From positions 7,456,273-7,520,272 of the forward strand of contig NC_087378.1 in the NCBI RefSeq assembly GCF_963675165.1: a stretch of DNA of 64,000 nucleotides, read 5' to 3'. Of the stretch, positions 1 to 10,400 are shown one piece after another (positions within the stretch are counted from its first letter, which is position 1; every line of letters starts with the position of its first letter). The stretch is from Halichondria panicea. Taxonomy: Eukaryota > Porifera > Demospongiae > Suberitida > Halichondriidae. The translations under genes were made by a program, and so were the position numbers. The notes beneath the pieces were generated by a model that did no database searches, was not told the origin of the DNA, and saw only the letters and a list, made by a program, of their open reading frames with translations.

Positions 1-1120
1 GTTTTGTGGGGGGAGGAGCCAAGAAACGGTGGGGAATTACATTCAGATAGATCGGGAGACGGTAGCTCTGTCTCACTGAGTATGTTGGGGGTGTGGTTTT
101 CATAGTTAGCGGAGGAAGCAGACTCAGGGGAAATGTTACTATTAGTTTCTTTGTATTTGATTCTATTAGTTTGTCGTTTGAGCTGTAAAGGTCTTCGAGG
201 AGATGTCTTTGCACTGTTGCCAAACAGACTCACACAAGTTTGTGGTGGATCTGCGATAAGAGGATAGTTTTGTGATTCCGCTTGAGTTGCATCAACGCCT
301 GTTTCGTCATCTCTAATAATAACCACTTCTTCCTCACTCACTTCAGTAGACTCACTATCATTTGCTGACTCATCCGTTAAGGTTTTTTCTTCCTCAATAT
401 TACCAATGTCTCCATTGCTCTGCTCTGGTATCTGAACAACAGTGCTTTGATCTATAACTTGTCCGCTGTGGGGGGTAGAGGTTGCCCTAGAAACAGGAGA
501 TTCCCCAAACAAAGAGATGCCAGTTTTGTTGAAGTTAGTCTTGATTGCCTCTACTGACAAGACACTGCCATTGTGAGGCAGACCTTGCTGAGATTCCAAC
601 AATCGTATGTACTCATTTTGTTGCTTAATTTTCTTCTTAGCCTTGGATACATTATATTTTATCCTGTGAGAATAAAGTAATTGTCATTAGCTTCTCTTCA
701 CTACTGGATAACTGCTCATAGTATGCATCAAAAAATAAAATTCGCACAGTTTAAATGTATTAATTTTAAAACACCCAACTTATTTTAAAGACGGGATAGA
801 ATTATAGTCATAATTATTGTACGTACATTTGTCACCATACATGTACGTACGTAGTACTCACACTTCAAATTGTCTATCTTTATCCCTCAGTTGCTCAGCC
901 TGCTCTTGCACTTTCGTTTCAAGCTCTGCAGACAACATTGATGGTATTTGTATCTTATATGACCATCAGACCTTCTTTTAATACCTTGGATTTCACTTGT
1001 ATGTAGCCTACAGATCTGCTCCAGTGCATCTGTGAACGTCCTAGCAACTCCTCCGTGCTCCATATGCAAGGCAGACACCACTAGCACTCTGGCCAGAGGC
1101 ACACTCAAGAAACCATCCAC
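1..1120 (-). CDS. Coiled-coil protein, unrecognised (3' end beyond window)
   Basis: Three exons join in frame: 985-1120 (ATG at 1120), 862-925, and 663 down to the window edge. The first intron is only 59 bases. The joined protein begins MDGFLSVPLARVLVVSAL. A predicted coiled coil covers about residues 20-100 (motifs ALEQICRLHTSEIQELETKV and KAKKKIKQQNEYIRLLESQQ). An acidic, Ser/Thr-rich disordered stretch follows, with ESTEVSEEEVVIIRDDE and a repeated 'SLFG' motif (ISLFGESP, VSLFGNSA). I do not recognise the family. The gene is head-to-head with the LisH/WD40 gene, with about 190 bases between the two start codons. The exon joins are well supported; the function is unknown. Confidence 0.6.
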
Positions 1121-1312
1121 TCCAGTCGATCTAGTCGAGTACAGGATCGATCCTATACCACTGCACTTTTCATTTTAGCCAACTTGAACTTTAGACCCAG
1201 ATATAGAGCCCCTCCCACTATTATTGGGTACACGACACGTCGAGTGTAGCATGCTCAGCTAGCTAGCTAGTTATTCTGCAGCACTAGCTACAGTGCAGTT
1301 CGTTGAGAAGGA
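1121..1312. promoter_or_regulatory. Shared promoter region of two divergent genes
   Basis: The start codons of the coiled-coil gene (-) and the LisH/WD40 gene (+) are 192 bases apart, so both promoters must lie here or overlap the first exons. The region contains a run of GCTAGCTA repeats near 1259-1272. I see no clear TATA box. The call rests on gene geometry only. Confidence 0.45.
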
Positions 1313-3207
1313 ATGGAGGATCAAGCTGTTCTCAGATTGATTGGCCAGTACCTAACTGAGCACAAGTACACAGTGACACTCAGTGCCCTGGAGAAGGAGA
1401 GGTATGCAACTAGACTGTCAGACTGTACGCTGGACATGCACAGTGGTGTTCTCGTTTCATGGTTTTTTTGGTTTTTTTGGTACCTGCAGTGGAAGAAAGT
1501 ATACTGGTGGGAGCACTGAGACAAAGGGAGAGCTGCAAACAATATTGAGTGAGCTCTAAGAGTACGCGAATTACATTCACTGTGATGCATTTTACTTGCA
1601 GATGAATACGACGCAAGAGTGAAGCAAAAACGGGAAATTGAGTCTTGTGTGGAGTTCCTGGTAAAATGATTAAAATAAATGGCTAGCTAGCTACTGATTT
1701 GATGTGATTCCTCCCCCTCTTTTGTTTGATAGTTTTCACAAGGAGAAGGAGAGTATGCAAACGAGGTAATGTATTGTGTATAGAAATAATATTAATAGCG
1801 AAGTTTAATTCTTCCAAGGTGTGAGGATTAGGCCACTCCAAGTGATACTCTGGTTTCTGGTCCACCGCCCGCATCAGATTTTATTCTTGGATTCCATCTC
1901 ATTATTGGATTTCTATCTCATTATTTCTACTACGCATGCGCAGAATGGTCCATGTGGTACTGATATTCATTTGAAAAATAATGAGATTCATAAGGTGAAT
2001 TGATAATGACATAATGAGAAAAGCCGCCCGCCCGCATGCAATTAGAAAAACTTCAGGACCAGAAACCAGAGTGTCACTTGGAGTGGCCTTATTAGGAATC
2101 ACACTAATGTATCTTCTTTTTTTTAGCTTTGGTGTAGCTTCAACGACCTAACTGGTGGACTCAATGTCCTTGTTGTCAGGTTGATAGAGAATGGAGGTAA
2201 GCATGACCTACACAAGTGAACCTGTCTCCCTAAATGAGATCTGAATAAGTGAATGGCTATTGAGAGTCCATTGGAGTGGACATACATATGACACAGTTAT
2301 TTCTTTATTTATGCATACACTTATTATAATAATTTATGAACTCTGTTTTTCGGGAAAACGCCAGAGTCAAACACATCGTCTGAAAGAGCTCCGTATAATC
2401 CTTTCAGAAGGAGCAGCTTTACTTGTATCCTTTACTGTCTCAGTGCTAATCTATATATTTACTCTCTCAAACTTTCCAGTGGTTGCATTTGGGTCTCCCA
2501 AATCTCAGCTGGGTACAATCGAGCTGCCCCTTCCCTTGGACCCCGACTGTCCCCCAATCACCCCCATCCCCAACATCCTCACTGCCTCAGGCAATCCAAA
2601 GGGGGCCATTTTAGCACTGGACTTTCATCCCACACAACGGTACATTTTATGAGCAGTGCTCTTATAGCGCCGTAATAGAAGAGTTATGTACAGGATCGCG
2701 TGATACTTGGGCGACGTACTAGTTTCATTGTTGAGCCAGTAATTAGCTCCAGGTATTTGTTGTAAATTAGGTCATTGAGTTCCAATCGCTCTAGTTGTTT
2801 TATCGTGGTACATACGTATGCTCAGGAACCTGCTCGTGTGCGGTACAATGGATCGCCTGGCTCACATTGTGGACATCGATAATCTTGATGAGCCTGTTTT
2901 GCAGTCATTTGAGAACCACACCAAGTGAGTGCACACTAACTGTGCATCCACTTGACCCATACTCTCTGTATACTGCCAACGTGCATGAGGTGTATAGCCT
3001 TTTCCAATATGAGATTTAACACCTAAAAGAGATCAAACCATGCTCAGCTATTCATATTCAGTTTTTCTCACATTAATGGGAAGTTGTGACTGTATCCATG
3101 TCCTCTGTAGGTACGTTGTGCGTGCTTTGTGGTCTCCATCAGGAAAGTACTTCATTACTGGCTCCTACGACCACACTGTCTGTGTGTACAGGTCAGCCCT
3201 CACACAC

Positions 3208-3269
<62 letters not shown>

Positions 3270-5970
3270 ACTCGTCAGGAACTCCTCGCCACAGTATATG
3301 TGTATTACAATAGGTGGTTTCATAGCATCTGTGTGTGTTAATGCTCTCAACGGTGCGTTACCTTTTCCTACTCTTTGGTTCTCACAGTAAGAAAGCTGAT
3401 TCCAGTTCTGAGTATGAGCTGACTCAGCGAGTGGAGATAAGTGGAGCCGTGGAATCACTGACCTTTGCAAAGGTACCATGTAGTCAGTGTATCAACCCAG
3501 TGGAACCTGAGGTGGTAGCCATGCACATTTTAATATTGAGCTTGTTCCTTGTTTTGAGGATGAACAAGTCTTTGAATTTCATATTAAAGTATACACATGT
3601 ACTGTACAGAGGGTGCCTTGAGAAGTGTCCACTGTATGTCGTGCATACATTCTCATATATACATTGTCGTATATTTGTGGCCTTGATTCACCGCTGTTCG
3701 TATTGCTGCAGGGAGAGGATGTGTTTGTGGTGGGAGCGAGGAATAACAACCACCTCCTCTGTTTTGACCTCACCTCTGGCAAGGCCACAAAGGTAACGCA
3801 TACTATCTAGCTTATATTACCTATGCTTTTTCTGTGAATGGAAATGGTGAAACTGTACTCCAGGGAGGCGAGCTTATCCCCCTAATAGAGTGAACCCCTG
3901 TATCCTTAATTTTAATTACACATAGCATTATATTGTTACATTAGCTCAAATGTAGTTCACTATCTGTTTGTTTGTGTACAGACTCGCTCTATCAATATGA
4001 ATGCATTTGGAGATGACTTTGTGAGCTTTGTGGCCATGCACACTTCCTTCAGTCCTGACGGCATGTACATCCTTGTCTCAACCGGTGAGTTACTTAGGAC
4101 ACACAAGCACATGCAAAATATACTCATTTGAGGCTAAACCATTTCCTTTTGTAGATAAGGACCGACTGATAATTTATTCATGGGAATCGGGAAAGCAGGT
4201 AATTTATACATTATGCGTACGCAGGTACTTATTATATCGATTCTGCTGCAGATTGCCAATTTCTATGGCGCTATGAATGACGAGTACAGTCAGCCGAGAC
4301 ACTGCTGGGATCCATCTGGGCGTTACATTTATGGGGTCAGCTATCATACCTCATTAACTCTCTGACAAAATAATTCGTTGTATTGTAGACATTGCAAATG
4401 GGCTTGTTCTGTACTGTAGTAGCTATAGGTTGTGTCCATGTATGTAGCAATGGATACTTTGATTGATACAGCCCCCCCCCCTTTTCTTGCAGACCTCTCA
4501 AGACAAGAGCATTGTGGTCTGGGAGATCAAGAGCCAGTCCATTGTAACTAGACTCATTGGGCACACTGGAGTAGTGGTGAGTCATGTTACCCATACCAAC
4601 CAATACAAGCACTTGTCTCTACTAAATCTGTGGCTCTCTACTAAAAACCATTCATGTTGGCCTCATCTTGCGGTAGTCATGTTAGTGTCATGTACCAATA
4701 CAAGCACTTGCATGTGTGCATGTGCTGTGGACCATAACTGATAACTGACACCACAGCTGCTGCTAAAACTGTTTTCCATCTTTTTGTTGCAACTACTTTT
4801 GAAGCAGTTTTTGCAGCATGTCGGTATCAAGCTTGGTTCCTTATGGCAGCTATTCGTTGTCTGAAACTCTACCTCTATCCAAACTTGAGTCACCTCTGCA
4901 AGAGATTGAAGTGAAAACTAGCAACAGGACTCCAAGAAAGTCTGCAAATCCTCAGCACACACCACTCCGTGAAGAAAAGGATGATTCTGCTCTACTCAGT
5001 TTCAAGCTGGTGAATGGCGAGTTAACACCCGAACTGGAACTGAACATAACGACAAGCACGCCGGTGCATGGAGCCAAAGAGCCAAAAGCTAAGAGGAGGC
5101 TATGGGGAGGAACGTGTGATCCTGTGAAGCAAATAGACCTCGATATCAAGCAGGACAAAAGCCCAAAAATGGACAGCCAGAATTCTAGCTCTAGAAACAC
5201 TACCCCTAGCGATCCTGAAGATGACGAAGGAAGCATTGACAGAGAACCGTTTAAACCAACAGAAATTAGCATGGAAACCGGACAAAAGTGCTACAGTCTA
5301 AAATGCTCACGCCATAGTGGAAAATCCAAGACATGTGCCTCCTGCAATACGAAGAAGACACCTCTATGGAGAGACGCTGATGATGGCACCCCGTACTGCA
5401 ATGCCTGTGGAATCCGCTTCAAGAAGTACCGTGTTCGTTGTCCAGCCTGCTTGTATGTTCCTCGCAAAGATGAGAAGACAGCTGACAACACTTGCTTCAT
5501 GTGTGGGTCTCAGCTTGTACGTTGCAGGTTCAACAACCATGTCAACAACTACTAACTCTTGTTGTACCCACAAAACCATATCATCATCAGAACATTTTAA
5601 TCATTATGTTTCTTCACCTATCATCCCTCAGTACTGGTCACTGAGTTTTTATCCACATTTTTTGATATTATACGTCATGTGTTTTTAGCACCCTTCTCTT
5701 TCTATTTCTATAAAGTTATTCCAACATCTACTATTGACATTTTTATGTACGTACATATAAGAAATTGTCATTGTTCTGAAGTACGTATATAGAACTGTAC
5801 GTGTACGTAATTACATTGTACACCCACACACACATGTACACCCACTCATTCACACCCACACACACACACAGAGGGATGTCCAGTTCTGTTCCGAGCTCAA
5901 TATTCTGATCTCCTGTGGATTTGATGGCTCTATAAGGATGTGGCGAAACACAAGCAGTGACAGTGACTAA
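1313..5970 (+). CDS. LisH/WD40-repeat protein, 16 exons
   Basis: Exons: 1313-1401, 1490-1548, 1602-1660, 1733-1765, 2127-2196, 2365-2424, 2480-2639, 2826-2924, 3111-3191, 3388-3472, 3712-3792, 3982-4084, 4155-4198, 4252-4335, 4493-4576, 5872-5970. They sum to 1290 bases, or 429 aa in frame. Residues about 3-33 form a LisH motif (AVLRLIGQYLTEHKYTVTLS), followed by a helical CTLH-like stretch. From about residue 150 there are WD40 blades, with signatures such as ALWSPSGKYFITGSYDHTVC, DKSIVVWEI and ISCGFDGSIRMW. LisH plus WD40 is typical of dimeric scaffolds, but I cannot match this one to LIS1, SMU1, WDR26 or WDR91. The sixth exon (2365-2424) is the least certain. A GATA-type ORF lies inside the last intron. 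Confidence 0.8.
1817..2104. mobile_element. MITE-like element with ~45-bp terminal inverted repeats
   Basis: In the fourth intron of the LisH/WD40 gene, 1820-1865 is the near-perfect reverse complement of 2057-2102. The shared core begins GGCCACTCCAAGTGA and continues to CTCTGGTTTCTGGTCC. The interior of about 190 bases has no coding potential. The structure fits a non-autonomous DNA transposon. No certain target-site duplication was seen. Confidence 0.65.
3203..3267. repeat. (CA)n microsatellite
   Basis: A pure CA dinucleotide run of about 60 bases begins just after the donor site of the 3111-3191 exon of the LisH/WD40 gene. Confidence 0.95.
4818..5555 (+). CDS. Intronless GATA-type zinc-finger protein nested in an intron
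   Basis: A 245-aa ORF lies wholly inside the last intron (4577-5871) of the LisH/WD40 gene, on the same strand. Residues 1-155 are Ser/Thr/Pro-rich and acidic, with basic patches. A class IV zinc finger follows near residues 174-200: CASC, 17 residues, then CNAC, with TPLWR and CNACG as in GATA factors. The C-terminal tail has a second pair of cysteine knuckles (CPAC...CFMC), which classical GATA1-6 proteins lack, and only one canonical finger is present. A nuclear DNA-binding regulator is the likely role. The ATG lies one base after a good 3' splice site (TTTTTGCAG, ending 4816), so a 5'-UTR intron is likely. Splicing from the host exon would put this ORF out of the host frame. Confidence 0.8.
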   Translation: MSVSSLVPYGSYSLSETLPLSKLESPLQEIEVKTSNRTPRKSANPQHTPLREEKDDSALLSFKLVNGELTPELELNITTSTPVHGAKEPKAKRRLWGGTCDPVKQIDLDIKQDKSPKMDSQNSSSRNTTPSDPEDDEGSIDREPFKPTEISMETGQKCYSLKCSRHSGKSKTCASCNTKKTPLWRDADDGTPYCNACGIRFKKYRVRCPACLYVPRKDEKTADNTCFMCGSQLVRCRFNNHVNNY

Positions 5971-6175
5971 CTATTATTTAGAGACCAATGCATTAGTGCT
6001 TCAATAGTGTGCGCATTATACTTTTTTGTAGTAGTCAAGCAGAATCATCTTTTTTTGTGTTTGTTGAATCATAATAATAGTCAATCAGAACACATAATAT
6101 TATATGTACACACATACTTAAAACAGCTTGGTGAGTATCAGGAAAAATTATTATTATTGTTCAAAATCCAGCAGT

Positions 6176-6850
6176 TTACAAAATGAGACAACTAGGTTTG
6201 ACATGATCGTCAATCATCTTGTGTGGTGTGTTGGGCTCGATATTGGTACGGATATAGTCCTTGAGATCTCGAGTCACCTCCACATGGCCACTACCAGAAG
6301 TAGCTATCTTGTCCCAAGAGGTCGGATTGCTTGCTGAGGTGAAATACGTCACCGCCACTTTGGAGTTGGTAGCAGACTCACTTCTGATGGCCGCATAAAA
6401 CGCCTGAGCAAAAAAGTGTCCATACGACATAAAGTTGAATACATGAAGAAAGCGATCGTGAGTATGGGGCAGGACCATTTTAGCCAACTGTTCTCCAGTA
6501 AGTATCGTCTTTTCTTCATCGCCAGAGGACGTTAGAATACCCTCAGGAGTGCCGTGTGCATTGATAGCTATCTCTTTATGAGGGGCATCTTTGTACAGCT
6601 CCATGGCGACCGATACTTGTTTACCAAGTTCTTCTACAGAGCTGCTCGCTTCTATAAGACAGAAATTGATGGGACTGACATCTCTCTTCAGTACACCAGT
6701 TGGGAGGGTGGGGTCAGCCTCGAAATGCTTGTACTGTGAGCTTTTAGCAGCTGAAGACGGAGCACTGATGTAGATTATCACTGGTCTTAAGTGAGAGAGC
6801 TCATCTCGCTCCTTCTGTACGAAATCAACACTCTTTTTCTTGAAAGCCAT
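6176..6850 (-). CDS. Intronless 224-aa protein with CaaX box and 'NAHG' motif
   Basis: An uninterrupted ORF runs from the ATG at 6850 and begins MAFKKKSVDFVQKERDEL. It ends in Cys-Leu-Ile-Leu, a CaaX box whose final Leu predicts geranylgeranylation, so membrane attachment is likely. The body looks globular and alpha/beta. A central beta-strand plus IAINAHGTPEGIL is followed by LTGEQLAKMVLP and then VFNFMSYGHFFAQAFY. The order His-Gly, intervening helix, then small-residue/Gly strand resembles the caspase/CHAT-like peptidase fold. The position where a catalytic Cys would be expected (NFMSYG) lacks one, so it would be inactive if the fold is right. The family assignment is inference; the prenylation motif is seen directly. 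It is flanked by the ends of two intron-rich genes. Confidence 0.7.
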   Translation of the reverse strand: MAFKKKSVDFVQKERDELSHLRPVIIYISAPSSAAKSSQYKHFEADPTLPTGVLKRDVSPINFCLIEASSSVEELGKQVSVAMELYKDAPHKEIAINAHGTPEGILTSSGDEEKTILTGEQLAKMVLPHTHDRFLHVFNFMSYGHFFAQAFYAAIRSESATNSKVAVTYFTSASNPTSWDKIATSGSGHVEVTRDLKDYIRTNIEPNTPHKMIDDHVKPSCLIL

Positions 6851-7044
6851 GTTTTTATTGAATAATAATTACAATGTATATTCATCGACCACGTACCCAC
6901 ATTATTGATAAAATTTGCATAAAGAAGACTAAGTGATGGATATTATTATGAACAACACATAATTATGACAACACAATATTAAATGTCCATAACTTTTATA
7001 CCAAGTATAACCATTTTCATTCAAAAAAAGTAACTCTAAAAAAA

Positions 7045-7437
7045 TTAATAAGCAGCTCTAAAGAAAGTCTGATTCTGACCAGACGAAGTGTTCACTTGCA
7101 TAGTCGGTAACAAATGACGATAGTTCTCATTTCCGATAAGCAGCTGCGGTTGATACGAGGGCCAGTAGTTGTGAACAGTTGACTGGGTCTCAGAGTGAGG
7201 TATAGCCGGGCTTATCGGGGACTGTGCATGCAACAAAATGCTTGAATTGGACGAGTGCGAATGGTCACTGTTTTGATGCTGAGAATGATGACTAACAGAG
7301 CTCAAACTCGAGTTATCGGCCATTCCAATGGGGGTTGATGCCACTCCATGATGCTGCATCTGGTTGCTAGGTGTACTCGGACCTCCTTGGTGAGCACCAA
7401 CTAGACTCAACGCAGGGCTCTCTGTGTTCATCCGTGC

Positions 7438-7480
<43 letters not shown>

Positions 7481-10400
7481 GCTTGTTGTTGATTTTGACT
7501 CAAAAACAGCGAACGAATGTGATTAGGTGGGGAGGCTGCAGCTGTCGTGTTGAGGATATTCTCTGAAGGGAGGTGCTCCATTCGTGAGGCCGTGTTCTCA
7601 GAGGGTGTGCCGTGGTCCATGACGTGTTGTTGTTGTTGTTGCTGCCCCATTCCCTCGACTATCGGTGTGGAGGAGTGGGCGTGTGGTGTGTGAGAGTGTG
7701 AGGTGTGACCCCCGTGTTGTGAGGATGATATGTGCATTGAGTGAGGACCCCCCACATTGCCAGGAGCAGAGGAGAGTGCCTGAGGGAAGAAAAAGTGAAT
7801 ATTATGCACTGTGGGCATAATTATACATTGTACTGTAACGCCTTTTTAGTAGGCTCTTTAAACTAGAATTTGATGGTCCAATTTCAACAATTTCTAGAAG
7901 GCAAAAACAGGCCCAAAATAGACTTCTGATTTTAACACAAGTCATCATCTGAAAGATCTCTCTCCAAGCTTTCAGTATATCATCAAATTAGTGTGATTAG
8001 ACCAACAGAACTAAAGTTATGGCTGTTCAAAGATGCTTCAGTTAACAATTATAAAGTGGCTGAAAAATAGTGGGGGAGGTTTAATGCACAGCGCACTACT
8101 GTACATGTACCTGTTGTGGTAGAGCAGGACTGCCTCCGGCCATCCCAGCGATCATGGACTGACTCTGCCTCTGGGCTTGAGCATGAGCCTGTACTGCGGC
8201 CGCCATTGCAGCTGCTGAAGAGTTGACAAACATGTAGGCCCCCTGCTGCTGATGTTGACTGGACTGCTGAGTTGCTTCTTGATTTGCTGCCATACTGTTA
8301 CCTCCAGAGCTCATGCTGTGACCAGTGGTGGCGATTTGGGGAGTGGAAGGTTTCGAGGCAGGAACAGGGAGGGGGAGTTCACTTGGGGACAGACCAGGCG
8401 TTCGAGGAACTTGCTGAATCTGAGTGCACTCTTTCACGTGCTCAGGCCAGTGTGCTTGCTGACATACTTCGTTGCAGTAGTTGGCATTCCAGCAACAGTT
8501 GTACTGGGCCTCATTCATACAATAGGTGCACTGTAGGTGAGAATAATGGTGGGTGAATTATAGTCATGTGTTGTATATACAGTAAACTGGTGTGTTTAAG
8601 TGCTACACATGAGGACAATGAAATCAACAAGGTCAATCACCATTGCACAATGTACAGAACATTCTCCACAGGCAATGAGGTGAGAGTGATCTCTCTAGCA
8701 TGGAAAAAGGCAAGCACTGCACTAGCACAGCACTAGCACGGGTGGGCCAGTAGGCAAATCAACAAACACACATACACTTGAGAGGTAGCTACCTATGCAG
8801 CTACCTATGCACTCACCCATTTCTTTTTCTTAGTCTCAATAACGGCGATCTCCTTCTCCTTCTCGACCTGCCTCTTGACCTCATTCACCACTTGCTCCAA
8901 CTCAAGAGCAGCAGACGCCCTCACCTGGACAACAAGAGTGTGTACACTATCAAGGTAGCCTCTCTCCTGCACAACTGGACTTGTGTACACCATGTAGATG
9001 GATTGAGGGCAGCCTAAAGCACTCAATTACAAAAAGCTAGCGCTACTGTATATACATTGCAAGCTCAAAGATCAATAATGAAACAGTTTTATCTAAAAGC
9101 AATCAATCATCTAAATACATCATTAGATAGGCCTTTCAAAAGGCTACAATAATTATACATCTTTTAAATGGGAAATTCAAAATCCCAACTCAATTTATGA
9201 ACACTTAAAGTTATCTGAACAGTCAGTAACGGGCCATTTTTCTAGAACAAAACCCACCACTTCCAATGACTGTTTCATCTCATCCCTCAACTCCTTCTGC
9301 AGCTGGTCCAGAGCCACACGAGAGTTGGGTACAGGCCAGCAGGTGTGCAGCTGATCCTTGAGCTGCTTGGCACTTAGTCGACTCTTGGCATCAAATGTGG
9401 ACAGCATCTCAATGAGCACAGTCTTCACGGAGGACATGAGCTGTGTGTGCGTGTGTGTGTGTGTGTGGGGGGGGGGGGCATTAGTGCATGTTAAGTAAAG
9501 TATACATAGTAATAAAAGCCTATGGAAGAGGATCGAATTTCTCTAATCAGTGGCCTAAATCTAACTGTTAGAGAAATAGTAATGGTCAAATTAATGCATA
9601 ACTAGAGTGTGAAAGGGATACACTCTCTAACCTTCTCCATGAAGTACTGATAGCCCATATCTTCAGACCCTCCGGCCATCTGATTTAGACGAGCATGAAA
9701 GGAACTATTCACTTTGCGAATCGTATCAGCAAGAAGGCCAGTACCCTCCTGAAAGATGTCCATCTCATTAGCCACGGCTCCCATCCTCTGAGCGGCCTCC
9801 TCCATTCTCGTGTCAGCTGCTATTGAGGTCGTCGGTTTCGCCATCCCAGCAGACGTAATGATTGCTGTGTTTTGTTCGTGTTGCGAGACCATACTAGGTG
9901 ACGGTGCAATGGAGGGAGTATGTGTGGTAGAGGTTCTTCCAGCTAGAGACGTTTTGCTGCCTTTGTTTCCTTTAGGCTTGCTCCTCTTTTTGGCCGGATT
10001 GGCACTTCGATTCGATTTGGAGGGAGTTTTAGGCCCAACAATAATACTGCTTCCTGCGGCGGTCACATGTTCGCTAATACCGGGAACAGTTAATTGAGGC
10101 TGTGGAGACACAGAAGGTGGAACTCTATCTGCTGCCGTCATCCGACCAAGTTTGACCACTTCAGATGTAGCCACGTGGATTTGGGGAGAATCAGTCATTG
10201 AATCGTTTAGGGACACGGATTTACTCGGTGATACTTTTGCTGTCCTTGCCGGCTTCTTAGCCTGAGGAGGGGTGGAGTCATTCCCAGGTTTCTTTCGTTT
10301 TCGATCTCGTTTTCCACTCGGGTCGACCTCGTAGACGGCTGTCTTGTTACGATCAGCATAGATGCTACTAAATGCAGGGTTGATATCGACTGCAGCAGTT

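Noticed and set aside
3086-3479. Several (TH)n or (CV)n ORFs around the CA microsatellite
   Set aside because: Dinucleotide repeats keep all frames open. The real exons on either side end at 3191 and start at 3388.
4952-5272. 106-aa minus-strand ORF opposite the GATA-type gene
   Set aside because: Antisense shadow of a Ser/Thr-rich coding region; no domain and no splice context.
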